Of a DNA stretch of 24,902 nt, positions 18,093-24,902 are shown one piece after another. How positions within the stretch are numbered: position 1 is the first letter of the stretch; the number at the start of each line of letters is the position of its first letter. Below the pieces are notes generated by a model, which saw only the letters and a program-made list of their open reading frames with translations, did no database searches and was not told where the DNA came from. The DNA is from Hydnum rufescens UP504 (Eukaryota > Basidiomycota > Agaricomycetes > Cantharellales > Hydnaceae): the NCBI GenBank assembly GCA_014904985.1, contig MU129044.1:1-24902 (forward strand). The letters run 5' to 3'. Position numbers and translations under genes: made by a program.

Positions 18093-18570
18093 TCCAGCTC
18101 TTGTTGCTGTGTGGCTGTGGGCTTCTATCTCACATTGCAGGGGGAACCCTTGACTTTTTTTTTCAATATCCAGTTAAATGAAAGCCCTTGATTCCCTCTT
18201 TCCAATGGTCCTGGTTGTAATAAAATTGGACCAGTGGTTCATGTTTTATGGGCATTTTTCTCCCTGATGAGCTGGCATCCATATCTCCCCCTTTCTCCAT
18301 CAATTTCCTTCTTTCTTGGACCAATGGGTGCATCCCATGGTGCTCTATCCTCATCTCTGAGGATGATTATTTTGGTGGCTCCAGTGTGGAGCTGCCTCAG
18401 ATTTCCTGTTTTCAATGTCCCTGCCCACCCCCTGCCATCAATTCTTTCTAGATCATGATGTTTGTACCACCATTCAATCCATTTTGATCCCCCTTTCCAA
18501 TGAATGTTATTTCAACAAAATCCAACCACTCCTTCATGTGCTATGAACATTTTTGTCTCAAACCACTGCT
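18093..18570. other. Non-coding CpG-poor stretch
   Basis: Pyrimidine-rich on the plus strand (TCC, TTC and CCC words), with a T-run near 18158-18166 and no recognised gene. Short ORFs here have no motifs. Confidence 0.4.
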
Positions 18571-18815
18571 GCATACCATATATGGCAATATTATGTAATA
18601 TAATTACATAATATTTCCATATATGGTAATGTTATCATCTAAACTATTACCACATATGGAACCATTACATAAGCATTATGTAATACAATTACATAATTAA
18701 TTACATAATCTTACCATATATGGAAGTATCCTAGTAGATAATATTACCATATATGGAAATATTATGTAATCAATTACATAATAATCTTATGTCATCCTGC
18801 CATATATGGTCTTCC
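18571..18815. repeat. AT-rich cluster of CCATATATGG and TTACATAAT palindromes
   Basis: The perfect palindrome CCATATATGG occurs at 18576, 18617, 18714, 18747 and 18800, with a variant CCACATATGG at 18650. Between them are many TTACATAAT and ATTATGTAAT words, giving nested inverted repeats over about 240 bases. CC(A/T)6GG is also the consensus of CArG boxes bound by MADS-box factors, but a repeat-driven origin is more likely. Confidence 0.85.
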
Positions 18816-18847
18816 CAATATGGTAGTAATATTCAGGGTTGTTCATG

Positions 18848-19640
18848 GCCCAACTCATGGGTCTGGTGGTCAGACCCATGGGTCTGGTGGTCAGACCCAT
18901 GGGTCTAGGGGTCAAACCCATGGGTTTGGGGGTCAAACCCATGGGTCTAGGGGTCAAACCCATGGGTTTAGGGGTCACCCATGGGTTTGAGGTCAGAACC
19001 TGGTTTAGAGGTCAAACCCATGGGTTATGGGGGTCAAACCATGGGTTTAGAGGTCAGACCCATGGGTTTAGAGGTCAAACCATGGGTCTAGGGGTCAACC
19101 CATGGGTCTAGAGGTCCAGACCCATGGGTTTAGGGGTCACCCATGGCCCTAGGGGTCACACCATGGGTTTAGGGTAGCCCATGGGCTAGGGTCAACCCAT
19201 GGGTTTAGGGGTCAGACCCATGGGTTTAGGGGTCAGACCATGGGTTAGAGGTCAGACCCATGGGTCTAGGGTAGACCCATGGTCTAGAGTCAAAACCCAT
19301 TGGGTCTAGGGGTGAGACCCATGGGTCTGGGGGCCAAACTCATGAGTTTGATGGTCCACCTCATGGGTCTGAGGATCTAATCATGGGATGAGGGTCTACT
19401 CATGAGTCCGGGCTCAAACCATGGGTTTGGGGTCAAATCATGGGTCTGGAGGTCAAACTCATGTAGGGTCCAACCCATGGGTCTAATGCTCTAACTCATG
19501 GGTCAGCAGGTCCTACCCATGGGTGGAGTGGCCCAGCCCATGAGTTTTATTGTCAATACCCTGCCCTGACCATGCCAAAACCATGGTTTAGTGCTGTCCC
19601 CTCATGGGTCAATATTGTCCCACCCATGGGTCTGTGATAG
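18848..19640 (+). repeat. 21-bp minisatellite with core ACCCATGGGT
   Basis: Units of about 21 bases such as CATGGGTCTAGGGGTCAAACC repeat over almost 800 bases. They are near-perfect from 18853 to about 18975 and increasingly degenerate, with missing bases and variant spacings, toward 19640. The core ACCCATGGGT is itself a palindrome. Because 21 is a multiple of three, both strands carry open frames translating as MGLxVxP-type heptads; these are not taken as genes. Confidence 0.93.
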
Positions 19641-19761
19641 GTTAAGGGACCCTTTGGGTCCTCTCCTGTGCAGTAAAAGCTGACCCAAAGGGTGTCTAAT
19701 CTATCTGCCTGGGCTGGGGGATGCAGCGTTACCACTAACCATAATAAACATTGCATGCACA

Positions 19762-19766
19762 TCCAT
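19762..19766. repeat. Target duplication TCCAT of solo LTR 1 (left)
   Basis: TCCAT here and at 20612-20616 flank the LTR. In the undisturbed gene at 16 kb the word occurs once at the matching site. Confidence 0.92.
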
Positions 19767-20611
19767 TGTCAGGGCGACACTGCCGTCGAAGCCACAAACA
19801 GAAAGAGGAAAGAGATTAATTAACCACACGCTATCGCAGTGGGAATCCTGAGTATACACCACACAACAAGGGACACACAAGTCTCACACCTATCACAGTG
19901 GGAATCCTGAGAGATCGAAACTGGTGATCCCCCAACTGCGAAGGGCTATAAATACTATTTCCTGCACACAGCCTCCAACCTTCCAGAGCCTTCCGCCGTC
20001 TTCCATAACCTTCTGGATCCTCCTAGAATGCCGGCTCCACAGCCCATCAGTCAGCCTCCACAGCCACCATCACTAAGCCTCACTAAGCTGACGCAGCCAT
20101 GTTACGAATCCTGTGCGCACCTCCACATGGCTATGCCCCAACTTCCATATGTATCCCCCTTAGCGTATGTACTTCCAAGGCAGTGTATGCCTGGGTACTC
20201 CAAAGGTGTCCAAAGTGTCAAATGACCGTAATGACGTGGATGGAGTACGGATTGGGACAGGTGATGTGGATTCAGGGACTGGGGGTAGAGGAGGAGGAGG
20301 GGGAGTCTGGATTGGCAACTCCATGGACTCACGTGGGGAGCGAGGGAACAACAGGTGCTGACAAGGGCGCCAATGCTGCCACTGGTTGACTACCCAGCCC
20401 ATAGCCGCTGGCCGAGGCCTGATAGAACAAGGGCAATAATAATAAGAGAAATGCCAATAATGGCAAGGATGACAATAACCCCATAGTGAATGGAGGGAGA
20501 GAGGAGACAAGAGCATTTGAGGAAGTAGGTGCCATATGATAGAGTCGATGAAGAATGATACTCTGACAGGTAAGTCCTTAGGCGGAAGCAAATGTCAATT
20601 TGATCCTGACA
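19767..20611 (+). mobile_element. Solo LTR 1, 845 bp
   Basis: It begins TGTCAGG and ends CCTGACA, a perfect 7-bp terminal inverted repeat of the TG...CA type, and is flanked by TCCAT. A TATA-box-like TATAAATA lies at 19947-19954 and a 21-bp word is present twice upstream (19832 and 19891), which fits a U3 promoter and puts transcription on the plus strand. It is the same length as, and nearly identical to, LTR 2. No internal gag-pol is attached, so it is a recombination remnant. The small ORFs inside it, including a hydrophobic one on the minus strand, are not considered genes. Confidence 0.93.
19832..19911 (+). promoter_or_regulatory. Duplicated 21-bp element upstream of the LTR TATA box
   Basis: TATCGCAGTGGGAATCCTGAG at 19832-19852 recurs at 19891-19911 with one change (CG to CA), 59 bases apart. 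Both copies precede TATAAATA. The same arrangement is intact in LTR 2 (23386 and 23445). It could be an activator site; this is inference. Confidence 0.55.
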
Positions 20612-20616
20612 TCCAT
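20612..20616. repeat. Target duplication TCCAT of solo LTR 1 (right)
   Basis: The second copy of the 5-bp duplication, followed directly by the rest of the interrupted gene copy. Confidence 0.92.
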
Positions 20617-20865
20617 GGTCACAAGCCATTGCATATCATGTGTCCATTTTTCCTTCTGAGCAGACATAATCCGAGTGATATCCCCTCCTGACTGTGCAAT
20701 CTGTTTCGCAGCAGCAGCCTTCACACCATCATGTTCCGCAATGAGCCTTGTGGCTTCTGCTGCCCAAGTATCAGAGTCCTTGCCTCCAAAAGACTCAATG
20801 AGCTTAAGGTATGCCGGCTGAACCACATTACTTGTGTATTCAGAGGCAGAGACTGTGTATACAGA

Positions 20866-21496
20866 GGAAGTGGCTGAAATTGAGGGGGAGGGGGAGGACA
20901 ATCAAAAGGGAATTACACAGGATGTAGAGCAGGGATGGATCTGATATTAGGCCACAAGTGTAATACAGATATGGGGAGTTCATATGCCAAATATCAGCCT
21001 AACCAGACTCCATTTAGGCATTGCTCCACATCATCCCCCCCTAACTCACAATTTCATACCCAGGGCCTTCCATCCATGCCATTACCCTGAAAATTCACAG
21101 TTGGCCCATCCAAACACATTCATAACATCCCTCAAAATTTCAGATTTTTTATTGCAATGTGAGACCTTGCAGAATATTTTCAAGTTTCACTGTAATACAC
21201 CCTCCAGTGGGGGCACTTCCAGCACTCCAATGACTCTCATTTTTTGTAGGCCACACCTGGTCACCATTTCAGGCCCAGGTGCAAAATTTCAGGCCATTCT
21301 AAGCACTTCTGGCATCAGTCACATGACTCAGATCTTCCCCTCCCCCTGCTTCACTCAGTGATCCAATTTGCATGGACTTTGTGGCCATTTGTAGTAGTAG
21401 TAGGTGACACCCCATGATTCCAATTTGAAGACATTCCATGGAATATTGATTGAGTTATTCAAGAAACATTCCAGATCAATTCAATTTGAGGTCAGA
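20866..21496 (+). repeat. Left arm of fold-back 2 (631 bp)
   Basis: It is the reverse complement of 21526-22156 with only a handful of differences; a 125-codon ORF at 20984-21361 is mirrored with identical translation at 21661-22038. It has essentially no CG dinucleotides. It starts GGAAGTGGCTGAAATT. No transposase or known family was recognised, and I could not find a clear target duplication at its ends. Confidence 0.95.
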
Positions 21497-21525
21497 ACCA
21501 TGGTATTTCCACTAAATACTGTAGC
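21497..21525. other. 29-nt spacer of fold-back 2
   Basis: The unpaired centre between GAGGTCAGA (ending 21496) and TCTGACCTC (starting 21526). Confidence 0.9.
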
Positions 21526-22156
21526 TCTGACCTCAAATTGAATTGATCTGGAATGTTTCTTGAATAACTCAATAAATATTCCATGGAATGTCTTCAAATT
21601 GGAATCATGGGGTGTCACCTACTACTACTACAAATGGCCACAAAGTCCATGCAAATTGGATCACTGAGTGAAGCAGGGGGAGGGGAAGATCTGAGTCATG
21701 TGACTGATGCCAGAAGTGCTTAGAATGGCCTGAAATTTTGCACCTGGGCCTGAAATGGTGACCAGGTGTGGCCTACAAAAAATCAGAGTCATTGGAGTGC
21801 TGGAAGTGCCCCCACTGGAGGGTGTATTACAGTGAAACTTGAAAATATTCTGCAAGGTCTCACATTGCAATAAAAAATCTGAAATTTTGAGGGATGTTAT
21901 GAATGTGTTTGGATGGGCCAACTGTGAATTTTCAGGGTAATGGCATGGATGGAAGGCCCTGGGTATGAAATTGTGAGTTAGGGGGGGATGATGTGGAGCA
22001 ATGCCTAAATGGAGTCTGGTTAGGCTGATATTTGGCATATGAACTCCCCATATCTGTATTACACTTGTGGCCTAATATCAGATCCATCCCTGCTCTACAT
22101 CCTGTGTAATTCCCTTTTGATTGTCCTCCCCCTCCCCCTCAATTTCAGCCACTTCC
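21526..22156 (-). repeat. Right arm of fold-back 2 (631 bp)
   Basis: It mirrors the left arm and ends AATTTCAGCCACTTCC at 22156. The motif TTAGGCTGATATTTGG near 22020 is related to the ~147-bp-spaced repeat that follows the arm, so the arm and its right neighbour share repeat ancestry. Confidence 0.95.
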
Positions 22157-22870
22157 ACACATCCAATTCATTCCATTTTTGGATATAGTCTGTATCATAA
22201 TATTACAGGTCAATTCCACCTATTTTGGGCCCAACTGTGGGGTGATTCACATTTATGGTGGGGTTTTTTCTCTTTTCTGCCTGCCAAGGGAGTTGAATGT
22301 CTCAAACTCAACTGATTGGGCTGATATTTGGTATACATATAGTACATTATATGACTATACTCTGTGTAAAATTTCAAGTTCATATCTTGACTGTAGGGGG
22401 GGTCAATCAATTTTCAATGTCCAGACTTGTTTGGCTGATATCTCCATAAGTAATGCATGGATTGGGCTGAAATTTTGATATGATTTTCGGTCTAATAGTC
22501 TCTTCATATGTGCTGAGTTTCAGACTTGTCCGCCCAGCGACTTATTTTCCGGCATCTTCCGGTGGTTCCAGTCCCCCTTGCCCAGTTCCCCCTCTTTAAG
22601 TGGATGGATTAGGCTGATTTTTGGCACATGATTACTTCATAATGACATTATAATCTGTGTAAATTTTCAAGTGCCTAGCTATTTTATAGGGGGAGGAAAT
22701 CAATTTTTAATGTGTAAACCTGTTTGGCTCATATCTCCATAAGTAATGCATGGATTGGGCTGAAATTTTGATATGATTTGAATCCTAATAGTATCTAATC
22801 ATGTGCCAAATTTCAGACTGATTGGCCCAGTGCTTATTTTGTGGCAATTTCCGGTGGTTCCGGTGCTGTT
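22157..22870 (+). repeat. Repeat region with ~147-bp motif spacing
   Basis: GATTGGGCTGA or GATTAGGCTGA occurs at 22314, 22460, 22607 and 22753, steps of 146, 147 and 146. Alternate copies are more alike (GCTGATATTTGG-type versus GCTGAAATTTTG-type), giving a ~294-bp higher-order unit; TCTCCATAAGTAATGCATGG recurs at 22441 and 22735. A related motif in fold-back 2 at 22018 lies 296 bases before the first. The part at 22549-22683 is the second copy of the 17743-17877 repeat. Confidence 0.8.
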
Positions 22871-23315
22871 TTTACTGTTCTCATTGTTTCAGGCACTAAC
22901 CAGTGGCCCTGGGCCTGGTTTTTTCACTGTATCAGGGTCCCTAGGGGTCCATCCATCCATCCCAGGCACCACCCCCTGGTCCTGGGCCCCCATTGGGCTG
23001 GATGGGGAAAATTTTTCTGGATGTAGTTCATCTAATTTCCGCATTTAGGCTTTTTTTTCAATAGGAATCAGTGTATTATGTAACTGGATATTATCCAAGG
23101 TTATTATGGGATATTATCTAATGCACCCTTCCTTATTGGGCTATCTAATTACTGCATTTAGGGATTTTCATATTATAAAATCTATATTATGTAACTGGAA
23201 TAATAAATAATAGCCTGGATGCAAAAGGTTTAATGAAACAGGGTTACCAAGCTTGATGCAAAACTTGATGCAAAAAAGTTACTGCAAGTTACTGTACTTT
23301 GATGTAACTTTCTAC
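22871..23315. other. Non-coding AT-rich stretch with a short direct repeat
   Basis: No gene was recognised. 23031-23088 and 23144-23199 are imperfect direct repeats that begin TCTAATT, pass through GCATTTAGG and end TATTATGTAACTGGA. Short runs of CCATC (near 22950) and of TTGATGCAAAA (23250-23275) are also present. Confidence 0.6.
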
Positions 23316-23320
23316 AGTAA
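23316..23320. repeat. Target duplication AGTAA of solo LTR 2 (left)
   Basis: AGTAA immediately before TGTCAGG; it matches 24166-24170. Confidence 0.92.
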
Positions 23321-24165
23321 TGTCAGGGCGACACTGCCGGCGAAGCCACAAACAGAAAGAGGAAAGAGATTAATTAACCACACGCTATCGCAGTGGGAAT
23401 CCTGAGTATACACCACACAACAAGGGACACACAAGTCTCGCACCTATCGCAGTGGGAATCCTGAGAGATCAAAACTGGTGATCCCCCAACTGCGAAGGGC
23501 TATAAATACTATTTCCTGCACACAGCCTCCAACCTTCCAGAGCCTTCCGCCGTCTTCCATAACCTTCCGGATCCTCCTAGAATGCCGGCTCCACAGCCCA
23601 TCAGTCAGCCTCCACAGCCACCATCACTAAGCCTCACTAAGCTGACGCAGCTGTTGTTACGAATCCTGTGCGCACCTCCACATGGCTATGCCCCAACTTC
23701 CATATGTATCCCCTTAGCGTATGTACTTCCAAGGCAGTGTACGCTGGGTACTCCAAAGGTGTCCAAAGTGTCAAATGACCGTAATGACGTGGATGGAGTA
23801 CGGATTGGGACAGGTGATGTGGATGCAGGGACTGGGGGTAGAGGAGGAGGAGGGGGAGTCTGGATTGGCAACTCCATGGACTCACGTGGGAGCGAGGGAA
23901 CGACAGGTGCTGACAAGGGCGCCAATGCTGCCACTGGTTGGCTACCCAGCCCATAGCCCGCTGGCCGAGGCCTGATAGAACAAGGGCAATAATAATAAGA
24001 GAAATGCCAATAATGGCAAGGATGACAATAACCCCCGTAGTGAATGGAGGGATAGAGGAGACAAGAGCATTTGAGGAAGTAGGCGCCATATGATAGAGTC
24101 GATGAAGAATAATACTCTGACGGGTAAGTCCTTAGGCGGAAGCAAATGTCAATTTGATCCTGACA
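23321..24165 (+). mobile_element. Solo LTR 2, 845 bp
   Basis: Same family, orientation and length as LTR 1, with TGTCAGG and CCTGACA ends and its own duplication, AGTAA. It keeps both intact 21-bp words at 23386 and 23445, and a TATAAATA box about 115 bases after the first. Differences from LTR 1 are mostly CG versus TG or CA. It is rich in CG compared with the DNA to its left. No internal region is attached. Confidence 0.93.
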
Positions 24166-24170
24166 AGTAA
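24166..24170. repeat. Target duplication AGTAA of solo LTR 2 (right)
   Basis: The second copy, directly after CCTGACA. Confidence 0.92.
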
Positions 24171-24207
24171 GTTACTGCATTTTTGCAAAAAATTTACAGC
24201 ATGGGCT

Positions 24208-24829
24208 GTACTGCTCTCGACTTCACATCACCCCCAAATGGACGGGGCAGACTGAGAAGGCTAATGACATGCTAGAGGTAGCATTACAAGTGTATACCAC
24301 AGGCAATTGTAGCTCCTGGGCCCAGTGGCTAGGGATGCTAGTGATGGCCCACAATGCTACACCACACTCCTCCACAGGCTATTCACCCTTCTTCCTATTG
24401 CATTGGGTATGCACCTCAGACAAAAGCAGTGGCAATAGACCCAGTAAAGAGAGGAATCACCTGGCTCAAGCCCAATGGTGTAGCAGCAACAGCCTTTATC
24501 AACAAGCTTGAGGTGCACCGATCCCAAGCAAGGGATGCTTTAGTACGAGCCCAAGCCAGGCAAGCCAAGGCCTACAATCTTAGATGATGCGATGAGGAAT
24601 TCAAAGAAGGGGATGAGGTTCTAGTGAATCCTCATTCCTTGGAGCTAGTGGATGTACAAGGGACAGGGAGAAAGCTAGTACAATGTCGCATAGGCCCTTT
24701 CCTGGTCTCAGAAAGATCAACCCAGTAGTATATCACCTCCAGATACTGCCCGAGTATAAGATGCACCCCGTTATAAATATACAACATCTAATGAAATACT
24801 ACTGTGACGACAAGGTGGAAGAACGATGA
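24208..24829 (+). pseudogene. Ty3/gypsy integrase C-terminal fragment
   Basis: The fragment starts in the integrase catalytic core at STSHHPQMDG, continues after a one-base frameshift with QTEKANDMLE (the core Glu region), then WAQWLGMLVMAHNATPHSSTGYSPF, a second shift near 24400, and YAPQTK. The C-terminal part follows: a helical EVHRSQARDALVRAQARQAKAYN, then EFKEGDEVLVNPHSLEL, LVQCRIGPFLVSE and, after another shift, INPVVYHLQIL and MHPVINIQHLMKYY, which is the usual GPF/Y-type domain and tail of fungal gypsy integrases. A TGA near 24585 sits where relatives have Arg or Lys. It has kept more CG sites than the left-hand gypsy copy and is from a different subfamily. Nothing upstream of the core is present. 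Confidence 0.9.
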
Positions 24830-24902
24830 AAAGCTCCCAGAAATGAGAGAATTTAGCCACAGAAGAAGAGTTAACAAAAGTAGAAAAGGAATAGTCAGGC
24901 AT
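24830..24902. other. Right edge after the integrase fragment
   Basis: A short purine-rich stretch with no stop-free frame worth calling. It may continue the gypsy 3' region beyond the window. Confidence 0.3.

Larger units (their letters stand above)
19706..20865 (-). pseudogene. Partial copy of the 16-kb gene, split by a solo LTR
   Basis: 20852 down to 20612 repeats exon 2 of the 16035-17453 gene from VSASEYTS to TMDV with only a few residue changes; 20853-20865 keeps the last 13 intron bases. The copy resumes after the LTR at 19766 with HAMFIMV and fades out near 19706. The two halves meet exactly at the 5-bp duplication TCCAT. The upstream exon is absent because fold-back 2 begins at 20866, and the C-terminal half is missing beyond 19706. 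Confidence 0.88.

Noticed and set aside
18787..19111. Repeat-protein genes with MGLxVxP heptads on both strands
   Set aside because: They are translations of a 21-bp minisatellite; both strands and flanks lack other gene features.
18848..19640. Telomeric or subtelomeric repeat, because of TTTAGGGG words
   Set aside because: The period is 21 with a CCATGGG core, the words are irregular, and the array is internal.
20329..20629. Small hydrophobic membrane protein on the minus strand (also at 23637-24089)
   Set aside because: It lies entirely within the LTRs, differs by frameshift between the two copies, and runs against the likely LTR transcription direction.
20984..22038. The 125-codon ORF present in both arms of fold-back 2 as a gene pair
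   Set aside because: It is low in protein-like features, contains the repeat motifs in translation, and is mirrored only because of the inverted repeat.
20855..22170. Target-site duplication for fold-back 2
   Set aside because: Flanks TACAGA (left) and ACACAT (right) share only ACA; too short to count.
19762..24170. The two LTRs as the ends of one 4.4-kb LTR retrotransposon
   Set aside because: They are in the same orientation, but each has its own different 5-bp duplication, and the DNA between them contains a gene fragment and a fold-back instead of gag-pol.

Overview
The window looks like a repeat-rich stretch of a basidiomycete (probably Agaricomycete) genome. The evidence is a Ty3/gypsy gag-pol layout typical of mushroom-forming fungi, a 54-nt intron with fungal splice and branch signals, nested transposons, and very strong CpG loss in the transposon DNA. 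The species cannot be named from the sequence. No tRNA, rRNA or CRISPR array was recognised.

Layout. (1) 181-11011, minus strand: one decayed Ty3/gypsy gag-protease-RT-RNase H-integrase body, read from high to low coordinates. Most of its in-frame stops are TGA codons of the kind CGA gives after CpG-to-TpG mutation. (2) 2633-7636: a 5-kb DNA-transposon-like insertion that splits the pol gene. It is flanked by a perfect 9-bp target duplication (GAAGTATTC) and has diverged terminal inverted repeats of about 100 bp. Inside is a huge near-identical palindrome (about 1.3-kb arms around a 52-nt spacer) and copies of a ~295-bp tandem repeat in both orientations. (3) 11.7-16.0 kb: sharply different, CpG-rich, apparently low-copy DNA with a purine-rich minisatellite and no recognised gene; one small ORF (14231-14647) is plausible. 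(4) 16035-18092, minus: the best intact gene candidate, a two-exon gene of a repeated fungal family, and an upstream ORF that partly overlaps a repeat. (5) 18.57-19.64 kb: a cluster of CCATATATGG palindromes followed by a 21-bp minisatellite. (6) 19.7-22.16 kb: a partial second copy of the 16-kb gene, split by an 845-bp solo LTR (5-bp duplication TCCAT) and abutting a second perfect-looking fold-back (631-bp arms, 29-nt spacer). (7) 22.0-22.87 kb: a repeat with motif spacing near 147 bp. (8) 23321-24165: a second 845-bp solo LTR of the same family (duplication AGTAA). (9) 24208-24829, plus: a frameshifted Ty3/gypsy integrase C-terminal fragment.

History, by inference: the gypsy element inserted and decayed at CpG sites, the 9-bp-duplicating element inserted into it, and its palindrome formed (or was homogenised) after the CpG sites were already lost. 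The solo LTRs are younger, still carry many CpG sites, and differ from each other largely by CpG transitions, so the same mutational process seems to have continued. The points most worth a second look are the CpG-directed gene decay, the two giant fold-backs, and the 147-bp and CCATATATGG periodic repeats.
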